A DNA stretch of 64,000 bases from an uncultured Christensenellaceae bacterium. GTDB taxonomy: Bacteria; Bacillota; Clostridia; Christensenellales; Borkfalkiaceae. Numbering within the stretch: position 1 is the stretch's first letter; each line of letters starts with the position of its first letter. Location: NCBI GenBank assembly GCA_910588645.1, contig CAJUOY010000006.1:1-64000 (forward strand). The letters run 5' to 3'. The notes beneath the pieces were generated by a model. The model had not been told where the DNA came from and made no database searches. It saw only the letters and a list, made by a program, of their open reading frames with translations. Made by a program: the position numbers and the translations under genes. Positions 1-7,767 of the stretch are shown here, piece by piece.

Positions 1-117
1 TCAACAAAGATTAGCTACATTTTTAACGAGCAACTTTAGTCTTATTCCTTTATCTTATTCCTGTCTTATTTCAATTTTTTATGCAGTATTTTCGCAAACA
101 CGAACCGACATCGTTAT

Positions 118-193
118 TCCGCTTTAGCTCAGTCGGTAGAGCATTCGGCTGTTAACCGAAGTGTCGTAGGTTCAAGTCCTACAAGCGGAGCCA
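118..193 (+). tRNA. tRNA-Asn (GTT), CCA encoded
   Basis: A full cloverleaf can be folded. The acceptor arms are TCCGCTT and AAGCGGA, the anticodon stem is TTCGG/CCGAA around loop CTGTTAA, and the anticodon GTT is at 151-153. The T-loop is TTCAAGT, the discriminator base is G190, and CCA is encoded at 191-193. It sits one base before the 5S rRNA gene, as expected for the distal end of an rRNA operon whose 16S and 23S genes would lie upstream of the window. Confidence 0.97.
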
Positions 194-194
194 T

Positions 195-309
195 TCCGGT
201 GACGATAGCAACGAGGATCCACCTGTTTCCATACCGAACACAGAAGTTAAGCTCGTTTACGCCAGAAGTACTTGCCTTTTAAGGCCGGGAGATAAGGTAG
301 TTGCCGGAT
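195..309 (+). rRNA. rrf: 5S ribosomal RNA
   Basis: The gene begins TCCGGTGACGATAGC and ends GTTGCCGGA, so its two ends pair. It contains the conserved CCGAACACAGAAGTTAAGC core of bacterial 5S rRNA at about 233-251. The length near 115 nt is normal. It follows tRNA-Asn and is closed by a terminator, so it is the last gene of an rRNA operon read left to right. The exact ends are uncertain by one or two bases. Confidence 0.96.
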
Positions 310-318
310 TTCAATTAA

Positions 319-349
319 AAAGAGTAACCAAACGGTTACTCTTTTTTTG
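319..349 (+). terminator. Rho-independent terminator of the rRNA operon
   Basis: A 9-bp perfect stem AGAGTAACC/GGTTACTCT (321-329 and 334-342) with an AAAC loop is followed by a run of T at 341-348, directly after 5S rRNA. Confidence 0.93.
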
Positions 350-485
350 TGCGCGTAATGCGAGCAATCGCTTATCACGGAATTTAAGAATATTTATTTA
401 CCAAATAAATAGTGAAAACCATAAAATTGATTTTTGACTATGAAATATGGTATAATAAAAATCAGAAAGTTTCGGTTGGTTACTA

Positions 486-1451
486 ATGAATAGTTTTGGG
501 ACATTTTTAAGATACGTAAGAAAGAAAAGAGATTTAACGCAGGAGCAGGTTGCGGAGAGGTTAAATATCGTAACGTCGGTACTTAGTAAATGGGAAAACG
601 ATAGAGCCGTTCCGTCCCTCGATATGCTTTGTAAGTTATGTAACGTTTTAAATGTAAGCATCGAAGAGTGCAGATCTTCGGAGTTAACGGACGGAGAACG
701 CTTGCTTCCGCCTGAAAATTATGATCCCATTAAACTTGGAGAAACGATTAAAGACTTACGCATTAAAAACGACTGGTCGCAAGCAGGTGTTGGCAAAAGA
801 CTTTTTGTAACATCTCAGACAGTAAGCAAATGGGAAAGCGGCGGCATATCGTCTTTGGAAATTCTTGCCAACCTTGCCGAGCTGTTCGGCTTGACTACGA
901 CGGAACTGCTAAGCGGGCTTGAACGTGTGCGGGTTTTGCCTGAAAAACAAACTGCTGCCGACAGGCTGAAATAGCCTAATAAATTTATTTTAAAGATTAC
1001 GGCGGCTATACTTGCCGTTGTAGTATCAGCGGGCGCGATTACGGGACTTATAATGGGAATTATATCTGATTCGGACAAACAGATCGAAAATCGTTTTGTG
1101 CCGCCCTTAAAAGAATATAGTTCCGTGGAAGAATGGGGATACGATGCGTTCAAAGACTATTATTATTTCAACTGTCTGTTTTATGATACAGACGGGGAGC
1201 CGCCTGTTTTCGCTGTAGCCGACGTCAGGATAAAGTATATTGACATGCAGGGGTTGACTATAGAGCATTCGGACGGACTTTTAAGTATTTACCATAACGT
1301 GACGGCAGAAGTTGAATAGGGGCAGGAAGTAAAATGCGGACAGCAAATAGGTAAAGTTATTGACTACGGATGTTTCATATTAACTATGAGCAACGACGAG
1401 GGCGAAGTAACTCCTTCCGACTATATAGATTACAAAGAAAGCCAAACTTAA
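486..1451 (+). pseudogene. Double XRE-domain membrane regulator, interrupted by two in-frame TAG codons
   Basis: The reading frame encodes two helix-turn-helix XRE (Cro/C1) domains, at about residues 5-58 and 78-135. An in-frame TAG at 972-974 follows. The same frame then resumes with a clear hydrophobic segment (about residues 170-190) and an extracytoplasmic tail, is broken again by TAG at 1317-1319, and ends at TAA 1449-1451. No frameshift is needed, so the intact protein would have been about 321 residues: tandem DNA-binding domains tethered to the membrane. The 162-residue N-terminal part could still work alone as a soluble repressor. No strong Shine-Dalgarno precedes the ATG. The family of the tail was not recognised. 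Confidence 0.72.
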
Positions 1452-1530
1452 CAACTACGTTCAAAATTTAACGCGTCTGCAACTTAATCGTGCGGGCGCG
1501 TTTTGCGCGTTTTTATTTATACTGGAACTG

Positions 1531-1746
1531 ATGAAAACGCAGCTTGTACTTACTTTATATAATTTACTGCTATTCGGCGAAAGGATAGACAGAAAAATTT
1601 TTTGTCAAAGCAACCAAATATCCGAGCGGACTTTTTACCGTTATATAAAGGAAATAAACATTTTCATAATGCACGCAAAGCAAAATTATGTGTTGATGGT
1701 AGACGAGCCCGACGGCGTTTATTATTTCGAAAATATTAACGGCTGA
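1531..1746 (+). CDS. Small helix-turn-helix protein (71 residues)
   Basis: A short protein whose first 45 residues resemble the N-terminal winged-helix half of DeoR/HTH_11-type regulators: a hydrophobic first helix, then SNQISERTFYRYIKEI as a plausible recognition helix. It lacks any effector domain such as WYL, and its C-terminal YYFEN tail looks like the end of a wing strand. Only a weak GGAA precedes the ATG. A strong terminator overlaps its last codons, which supports a transcribed unit. It lies between two broken genes, so it may itself be a remnant. Function is unknown. Confidence 0.55.
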   Translation: MKTQLVLTLYNLLLFGERIDRKIFCQSNQISERTFYRYIKEINIFIMHAKQNYVLMVDEPDGVYYFENING

Positions 1747-1767
1747 CAGAATCTGTCAGCCGTTTTT
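1741..1767 (+). terminator. Rho-independent terminator
   Basis: Perfect 9-bp stem GGCTGACAG/CTGTCAGCC (1741-1749, 1753-1761), loop AAT, then GTTTTT. It overlaps the 3' end of the small HTH gene. Confidence 0.93.
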
Positions 1768-1825
1768 AAGACTTGAACAATTTAAAGTGGTAACATATAA
1801 ATTGAAAAAATATAAGGCGGAATTT

Positions 1826-3409
1826 ATGAAAAAGTTCATTTCCATATTTCTTTTGACGATGTTGGTTATTTGCTGCGCGGTAGTTGCCGCCTGCAAAGAG
1901 GGGACGGATAATACTCATTCGCACATTTGGAGCGATAGTTATTTCCAAGACGGAGAAAGACATTATCTGATCTGTAAGGATTGCGATGAAAGATTATACG
2001 GCCAACACAGCTATAACAATGACGGCTTATGTGTTCGCGGCAAGACTAAACCTATTACGGGCGAAGAGAATCCGCCTGTTCATTCGCATAATTTCGATAA
2101 GCGCATTGCGGAAACCGGGTATCTTAAAAGCGCCGCAACCTGCGCTCAAAAAGCGATATATTATATCTCTTGTTCCTGCGGAGAACGCGGAACAGAAGTA
2201 TTCGAATACGGCGAATTTGCCGCCCATACACCCGCCGCCGCGGTGAGAGAGAACGAGGTTTCCGCGACTTGCACTATGGCAGGTAGTTACGACGAGGTAA
2301 TATATTGCAACGAATGCGACGAGGTCATAAGCTCCGTACATAAAACTATTGAAATGCTTGACTATAAATGAGGCGGTTGATCGGTTGCCGACGAAGAAAA
2401 TCATAACCGCGTGTGTGCGTTTTGTAGTAAGGAAGAAACGGAACCGCACAGTTTCAACGGCGATACGTGCAAAGTATGCCAATTTACAATTTCCCCCGCA
2501 ACTATAAAAAACTTTACGGGTGCAAAAATCAACCACACTGATAAAACCGTTAAGATTACCGTAGATAAAAATACGTCTTATCTCATGCTCACCAATATGG
2601 TTACAGTCAGCAGTAACAGTACATGGAAAATCTTCGACAGTACCGTAAAAGAGGTGCCTAAAACTATATCTCTTAATAACGGCGAAAATATTTATTTTAT
2701 TACGTTCACCGACAGTACGGACGAAAATATCACAAATACTTATACTTTTACCGTGTATAAAAGTTTTAAAGTCAAACTTAATTATTACGGTGTTTCCGGT
2801 GGAATAATAAAAACTCAGACAGTTGATACAGGTTATGACTGCACGTTGTCATTTGTTCCCGACATTGCGGGTTATGTTTTCAATTTTTGGAAGTATTCAG
2901 GGGTATAAACCGAAAAATTAACACCGTTTACCGACGTGGACGTTTATGCGAATTGCAGCATAATTACTTACAACATAAATTACGTATTAAACCTCGGCTC
3001 GCTGACAACAGATAAAACCGAGTATAATGGTTTGCGTGTGCTCAGTGACTGTGGCTCGCTTAAAAATATAAGCATAAACGAAAATAATAAAATTTATAAA
3101 AGTATAGACGGTAATGTATACAGCAAAAACGGCAAGCAATTTATAAAGTATTCAGTAGGTAAAACTGAAAATTCATTTACTATACCCGACAGTGTAACTT
3201 CAATCGGCAGTTTTGCATTTCATGGCTGCAGTTTGCTTAAAAATGTCTACTTCGGTGGCACGGCTGAAGATTGGGAGAAAATCAATATAGACAGCAATAA
3301 TAGTTATCTGATAGATGCAACGTGTTATTACTATTCGGAAACGATGCCGGAAGAAAGCGGAAACTACTGGCATTACGGTCCGGACGGAGTAACGCCGGTA
3401 ATCTGGTAA
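1826..3409 (+). pseudogene. BspA-like LRR lipoprotein with Listeria-Bacteroides repeat, three in-frame stops
   Basis: ATG 1826 is preceded by AAGGCGG and opens a lipoprotein signal peptide (lipobox VAAC). Next come cysteine/histidine-rich 'W...H...C..C' repeats, a Listeria-Bacteroides repeat (the GY.F..W region near 2870), a leucine-rich BspA-type segment ('FTIPDSVTSIGSFAF', about 3175-3220) and the usual C-terminal GNYWHY...VIW ending. One continuous frame runs to TAA 3407-3409 but is cut by TGA 2369-2371, TGA 2378-2380 and TAA 2906-2908. No frameshift is present. Related proteins are cell-surface adhesin-like lipoproteins. The first 182 residues might still be made as a truncated lipoprotein. 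Confidence 0.78.
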
Positions 3410-3471
3410 ACGTAAAGTGGCGTAGATTTTTTAATTTGCAAATTACATAAGTTAATTAAACTTTAAAAGTA

Positions 3472-3495
3472 TAGCCGTGAAAATTTTCACGGCTA
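3472..3495. terminator. 24-bp perfect palindrome, probable terminator
   Basis: Two TAGCCGTGAAAA/TTTTCACGGCTA arms form a perfect inverted repeat after the lipoprotein remnant. The T content after it is modest (ACACTTGTTT), so termination efficiency is uncertain. Confidence 0.6.
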
Positions 3496-3559
3496 CACTT
3501 GTTTATTCACAGACGGTATTTTTAATTATAAAATTTTTTAAATTTTTTTGTGTAAAGTA

Positions 3560-3588
3560 TTGACATTGTACTGTGTCTACTGTATAAT
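3560..3588 (+). promoter_or_regulatory. Promoter of the gntR-ABC operon
   Basis: TTGACA (3560-3565), 17-bp spacer, TATAAT (3583-3588). The start would be near 3595. The spacer contains TGTACTGTGTCTACTGTA-like sequence that could hold an operator for the adjacent GntR-type regulator (inference). Confidence 0.9.
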
Positions 3589-3617
3589 AACAGCGATAAT
3601 AGATGTCGGAGCAAGAA

Positions 3618-3989
3618 ATGCACGTAATTTTAAATTTCGAATCGGGTGTGCCGATTTATGAACAAATAAAAAGTCAGATAAGAGGACAGATAATTTCAGG
3701 CGAATTAAAATCGGGCGAAATGTTGCCGTCAATACGTACGCTTGCAAAAGGGCTTAAAATAGGCGTTATAACAGCAAAACGCGCGTACGACGATCTTTGC
3801 GCCGAGGGATTTTGTTATTCGATGCAGGGTAAGGGAATATATATTGCCAATACGGCCGACGGCATAGCCGCAGGCTATGCGGATAACGAAATCAGATGCA
3901 GAATCAAATCTTTAGTCGACTATGCGGACAGTAATTCTGTCGGCAGGGAAAAATTAAAAGCGCTTTTTAACGAAGCGGTGGGAGAATAG
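3618..3989 (+). CDS. GntR family (YtrA-like) transcriptional regulator
   Basis: A short GntR protein of about 123 residues with only the winged-helix domain and a helical tail, the YtrA subfamily plan. Residues 'VPIYEQIKSQIRGQI', 'LPSIRTLAKGL' and 'TAKRAYDDL' are the typical GntR helices. ATG 3618 is chosen because GGAG (3608-3611) lies 6 bases upstream; an in-frame ATG at 3603 has no ribosome site and sits almost at the transcription start. It is the first gene of an operon with an ABC ATPase (3 bases on) and a membrane protein. YtrA-type regulators usually repress such ABC operons and often respond to cell-wall-active compounds. Confidence 0.93.
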   Translation: MHVILNFESGVPIYEQIKSQIRGQIISGELKSGEMLPSIRTLAKGLKIGVITAKRAYDDLCAEGFCYSMQGKGIYIANTADGIAAGYADNEIRCRIKSLVDYADSNSVGREKLKALFNEAVGE

Positions 3990-3992
3990 AAA

Positions 3993-4859
3993 ATGAACGG
4001 TATAGAAATCAACAACCTGACCGTAGATTTCGGCACTTTTAAACTTGACGATATCTCGGTAAATTTCCGCAAGGGCTGTATTACTGGCCTTGTGGGGAAG
4101 AACGGCGCGGGCAAAACTACGCTTATAAAGACTATTATGCGCCAGCAGACGGCGGATAGGGGAAGCATTCTCTACAACGGTAAAAAATTTGCCGAAAACG
4201 AGGTGGAGATACTTAATTCTATAGCTTGCGTATTCGATACCCCGCATTTCAATATCAATTTAAAACCTAAAAGGTTATTCAGGCTCTTTTCCAATATGTA
4301 CGAAAAATTTGACGCCGAACTTTACAGACAGCTTATGTGTAAGTTCAGGCTTCCGGATAATCTCAAGATAAGAAATTTTTCTTACGGAATGCAAAAAAAG
4401 TATTGTCTTGTAGTAGCTTTGTGCCAACACGCCGATATTCTTATTTTGGATGAGCCGACTTCGGGTATCGATCCGTTCGACAGAAATGAAGTTGTCGGTT
4501 TAATTCAGGAATACCTAATGAAGGAAGAGCATACGGTTCTGTTCTCTACCCATATTACCGAAGATCTCGATAAGATTGCCGATTATATTGTAATGATGGA
4601 CGACGGGAAAATTACATTGGATGAAGAGAAGGACGTTCTTACGGAAGAATTTCGTTTGGTTCAGTGCGGTGAAATGACGGAAGAAATGAAAGCTTGCGCT
4701 ATCGGAGTACAGAAAAATATGTTCGGATATGTTTTTCTTACCCGCAATAAAAATATTTCGGGCGAAGGAGTGCAGGTAAAGGTTCCCACTGTGGAGGAAA
4801 TTTTTGTGCATACTCTCGGTAAAGCATCCTCCTTTAACAGTAGCGTTTTCGATTTGTGA
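3993..4859 (+). CDS. ABC transporter ATP-binding protein
   Basis: A 288-residue ABC ATPase. It has Walker A GKNGAGKTT (about residues 35-43), signature FSYGMQ, Walker B ILILDEPTSG and H-loop STH. The C-terminal ~75 residues after the H-loop resemble the regulatory tail of exporter ATPases regulated by YtrA-type proteins. The start ATG is 3 bases after the regulator stop, indicating translational coupling. It likely pairs with the downstream membrane protein as a drug or peptide exporter; the substrate cannot be inferred. Confidence 0.94.
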   Translation: MNGIEINNLTVDFGTFKLDDISVNFRKGCITGLVGKNGAGKTTLIKTIMRQQTADRGSILYNGKKFAENEVEILNSIACVFDTPHFNINLKPKRLFRLFSNMYEKFDAELYRQLMCKFRLPDNLKIRNFSYGMQKKYCLVVALCQHADILILDEPTSGIDPFDRNEVVGLIQEYLMKEEHTVLFSTHITEDLDKIADYIVMMDDGKITLDEEKDVLTEEFRLVQCGEMTEEMKACAIGVQKNMFGYVFLTRNKNISGEGVQVKVPTVEEIFVHTLGKASSFNSSVFDL

Positions 4860-4871
4860 GGAGAATGAATT

Positions 4872-5615
4872 ATGAACTCTTTTAAGGATAAAATATTTAA
4901 AAACAGTTTTACTGCCTATTTGCGTGGCGTTTTTGCCAGCCCCGTTATAACAAAAGGTAACAGAGGACTGATGGTAGAAACATTTATTAATGCTATATCT
5001 TTTGCATTTGTTGCAACGTCGTTTGCTTCTTGGGGTGCGCTTTTTTATCTCGCTTGGCTTGTGATAGGCGTATATCGCAGGGCAAAGCCTTCTCCTTTGG
5101 GGCTGTTGCCGATAAGTTGGAGACGCAGAACCGTATACTCTTTACTTTCGAACTTGGTGTATACTTTATTTATTGCGCTTTGCATTGTTGTGGGAATATT
5201 GGTTTGGATGTTTATTGTGGGATTGATAGTTTTATGTTTTACAGGGCAATGGATCTTTTCATTTATTCCTGAAGCGTTGCCCATTCCCGAAATATCTGTT
5301 TACGGCTCGCTGATGATATTTTTCGTCGGATTGTTGGTTTACGGTTGCGGTTTGCTTTTCACTTATATAAATAAGAAATCTTACAGACTTGCAGCGATCT
5401 TGGGCTTTGGTTTATTTGCCGGTATAATAAGGTTTGTGATTACATTAATTTACACAAGAGACGGTTCTTTCGGAAGTTGGTTGGAAATAGACAGTCTCCT
5501 CCAAATTCTGGAGCTTGGCTGGCTTTACGTCGCTTTGGTCGGTTTGATTGGGGTAACCGTTCTGGGGTTTGGAATTTATAAATGTATAAAGACCGAAATG
5601 CCCGCTAAATATTAA
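4872..5615 (+). CDS. ABC-2-like membrane permease (247 residues)
   Basis: About six hydrophobic segments, at roughly residues 33-57, 88-115, 120-135, 145-170, 175-200 and 215-238. A positively charged cytoplasmic loop 'YRRAKPSPLGLLPISWRRR' is present. Strong ribosome site GAGGAG precedes ATG 4872. Position directly after the ABC ATPase and before a terminator makes it the membrane partner of that exporter. No close family was recognised from sequence alone. It is shorter than typical bacitracin-type permeases and has no extracellular domain. Confidence 0.8.
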   Translation: MNSFKDKIFKNSFTAYLRGVFASPVITKGNRGLMVETFINAISFAFVATSFASWGALFYLAWLVIGVYRRAKPSPLGLLPISWRRRTVYSLLSNLVYTLFIALCIVVGILVWMFIVGLIVLCFTGQWIFSFIPEALPIPEISVYGSLMIFFVGLLVYGCGLLFTYINKKSYRLAAILGFGLFAGIIRFVITLIYTRDGSFGSWLEIDSLLQILELGWLYVALVGLIGVTVLGFGIYKCIKTEMPAKY

Positions 5616-5631
5616 ATATTGTGAAAGTATA

Positions 5632-5668
5632 AACCGCCTGCGCAAACTGTTGCGCAGGCGGTTTTTTG
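5632..5668 (+). terminator. Rho-independent terminator of the gntR-ABC operon
   Basis: Perfect 14-bp stem AACCGCCTGCGCAA/TTGCGCAGGCGGTT (5632-5645, 5650-5663) with an ACTG loop, running into TTTTTT. Confidence 0.95.
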
Positions 5669-5782
5669 TGCTAAAAAAGCTTCAAAAGGCCCTATTTTGC
5701 TTAATTTTATGTTCATAACTACCGTTTATGTAAAAATAATTGCAATTTATGAAAAAAACCTTTATTTTTTATCATTATTTGT

Positions 5783-5887
5783 TATAATATAACTACAAAA
5801 TTCGATTATATCGAAGACATCATTTTTTTCCCTCCTTATTTGTGCGAGGGGGTCCCGGTAAAAAGAAAAGACCCCCTCCACATTTTT
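5783..5887 (+). promoter_or_regulatory. Leader with promoter -10 and attenuator-like terminator upstream of the MFS transporter gene
   Basis: TATAAT lies at 5783-5788; no good -35 is visible. Downstream, a terminator hairpin is formed by TGTG(C)GAGGGGGTC (5841-5854) and GACCCCCTCCACA (5870-5882). It has one bulged C and is followed directly by TTTTT (5883-5887), 71 bases before the transporter start. CCCTC at 5830-5834 can instead pair with GAGGG 5846-5850, the 5' side of that terminator stem. This is the arrangement of a transcription attenuator; the sensed signal is not evident. Confidence 0.6.
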
Positions 5888-5958
5888 GGAGCGTTAATAA
5901 TATACGGACATTTAAGTGTAGAATTTACGGCTTTCGCCGTTAAAATATGGAGGATAAA

Positions 5959-7752
5959 ATGAGTAAACACAAGAGCATCTTTGAAAACCCGATACTCTCG
6001 ACAAAGGTCAAGTCGGCCAGGGCGAAAATTTTCCCCGAAGGCGGATTGGGATACTTTATCGGTCCCACTTTGGCTTTGTTGACAAACTCGGTGCTTTCAA
6101 GCTACTTCAACAAGTACCTCACCGACGTTCTTAACATGAACGTATGGGCCAGCTGGTTTGTAACCTGGTTGCCCGTCGTTTCCGTTATTTTCGTCGTTTT
6201 GGGCAACATATTGGTCGGAAGACTGATGGACAGGAACAGAACCAAAGCGGGTAAGGCAAGACCTCTGCTTTTGATTTCCATTCCGATCGCAGTGCTCGCA
6301 TTGCTCGTACTGTTTATTATTTCGCCGTTTGCTAACGACGTTATAAACACCGAGTATCAGGTAACGGCTCTCGTATGCGTTGCAATAGGTTATAATCTTT
6401 GGTTCGCGGTTGCGTATCCTTTCTATTATACCTCTCACGCGGCTCTCGTAAATCTTTCAACGCGCAGCAGTAAGGACCGTTCGCTTCTTGCAACTATTTC
6501 CAACGCAACTGCGCTTGCGGCTATGGGACTTGTAAATATGATCGGTTCGTTCTTCCTCGGATTCCTGTTTGTACAGGGCGCCGATGGTAAGCTCGACGCA
6601 CAGCTATCGTATGACCGTTGGAAGATATTCATTATAATTCTCCTTGTCGTAAACGTTATAGGCGTACTCGTTGAATATTACTTCACGAGAGAGAGAATAA
6701 CCGAAGAATCTTTCGGTAAGGAAACGCTCGAAGTAAAGAAGGCGGCTTCCGTAAGAGAACAGGCAAAAATCTGCTTTAAAGATAAATTCTGGTGGATCAT
6801 CATAGTATTCTTCTTCCTGTATCAGCTCGGCGGTATGATGAAGAACGTATCTCAGCTCTATTTCTGCACTGCGCAGTTCCCCGGCGAGGACGGTATTTTC
6901 TCTACTGCACAGGGCGGTATCTGGAACGGTACTCTTTCGATTATAGGCGCAGTGCCTACGGCTCTCGGTATGGTTATTGCTTGGCCTCTTTCCAATAAGA
7001 TAGGCAAAGGCAAGGCGATACTTTTCGGAGCGGCGCTCTCCGCTATCGGCGGCGCGATAGGATTTATCGCACCCGATAACTTTGTACTCGTAGTGGTTTC
7101 GTTCGTAATAAAGGCGCTCGGTTCGACGCCTGCAATGTATCTTTCGCTTGCGCTCCTTGCGGATATACTCGATCATCAGGAAGCAAAGCACAGAATCCGT
7201 ACAGACGGTTTCACAATGACCATTTACGGCGCGATAATGGCAGGAATGACCGGTATCGCAACCGGTATAATGAACGGTGTTCTTGCCGGCGTTGGTTACG
7301 ATGCGGTAAACGTTTCTTCAGACGCGATCAGAACGGCGCTTACCTGGATATTCATCGGCGGTGAAACAATCTGCTATGCTGTAATCGCTGTAATATTCAT
7401 CTTTATGAAAGTTGAAAAATACACCGACGAAGATCACAGGACGATCGTCGAAAATCAGAAAGCCGAAGTAGAAGCTTCCGGCGGCGTATGGGAAGATCCC
7501 GCCGACAGACTCAAGAGAGAGGAAGAAGAGGCCGACGCGGCTGCTGAAGCTCAGAGAAAGGAAGAACTTAAAGCCAAGTGCGCAAAGAAAGGACTGAATT
7601 TCGAAGAGGAAGAGGCCAAGTATCAGGCTGTTCAGGAAGCCAAGAGAAAAGCGGCCGAGGAAAAGGCTGCGGCTAAGAAGAAAGCTGCGGAAGAGAAGGC
7701 CGAAGCTAAGAGAAAGGCTGCCGAAGAAAAAGAAAACAACAAAAAGAAGTAA
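5959..7752 (+). CDS. MFS sugar transporter, GPH (glycoside-pentoside-hexuronide) type, with long charged tail
   Basis: About 12 membrane segments in residues 25-485 with the GPH-like 'GLGYFIGPTLALLTNSVLSSYFNKYLTDVLNM' layout at the N-terminus and 'NILVGRLMDRNRTKAGKARP' in the first cytoplasmic loop (MFS motif A position). The last ~113 residues are a cytoplasmic tail rich in Glu, Lys and Ala, ending in repeated KRKAAEEK/AKKKAAEEK units likely to form a long charged helix. ATG 5959 is preferred because GGAGG (5949-5953) precedes it; an ATG at 5947 lies upstream of that site. The next gene, 15 bases on, is a beta-glucosidase, so uptake of a beta-glucoside or oligosaccharide is likely. Confidence 0.88.
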   Translation: MSKHKSIFENPILSTKVKSARAKIFPEGGLGYFIGPTLALLTNSVLSSYFNKYLTDVLNMNVWASWFVTWLPVVSVIFVVLGNILVGRLMDRNRTKAGKARPLLLISIPIAVLALLVLFIISPFANDVINTEYQVTALVCVAIGYNLWFAVAYPFYYTSHAALVNLSTRSSKDRSLLATISNATALAAMGLVNMIGSFFLGFLFVQGADGKLDAQLSYDRWKIFIIILLVVNVIGVLVEYYFTRERITEESFGKETLEVKKAASVREQAKICFKDKFWWIIIVFFFLYQLGGMMKNVSQLYFCTAQFPGEDGIFSTAQGGIWNGTLSIIGAVPTALGMVIAWPLSNKIGKGKAILFGAALSAIGGAIGFIAPDNFVLVVVSFVIKALGSTPAMYLSLALLADILDHQEAKHRIRTDGFTMTIYGAIMAGMTGIATGIMNGVLAGVGYDAVNVSSDAIRTALTWIFIGGETICYAVIAVIFIFMKVEKYTDEDHRTIVENQKAEVEASGGVWEDPADRLKREEEEADAAAEAQRKEELKAKCAKKGLNFEEEEAKYQAVQEAKRKAAEEKAAAKKKAAEEKAEAKRKAAEEKENNKKK

Positions 7753-7767
7753 TAAAACGGTGAAATA

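Noticed and set aside
1464..1516. Terminator around the GC-rich repeat of CGCG before the small HTH gene
   Set aside because: The arms are short and irregular (ACGCG/CGCGT with several offsets), so a defined stem could not be assigned.
486..3409. Stop-codon reassignment as a genome-wide alternative code
   Set aside because: TAA, TAG and TGA all end well-supported genes in this window (for example TAG for gntR and ntpC, TGA for pepV, TAA for ntpB), and all three also interrupt the broken genes, so no single reassignment explains them.
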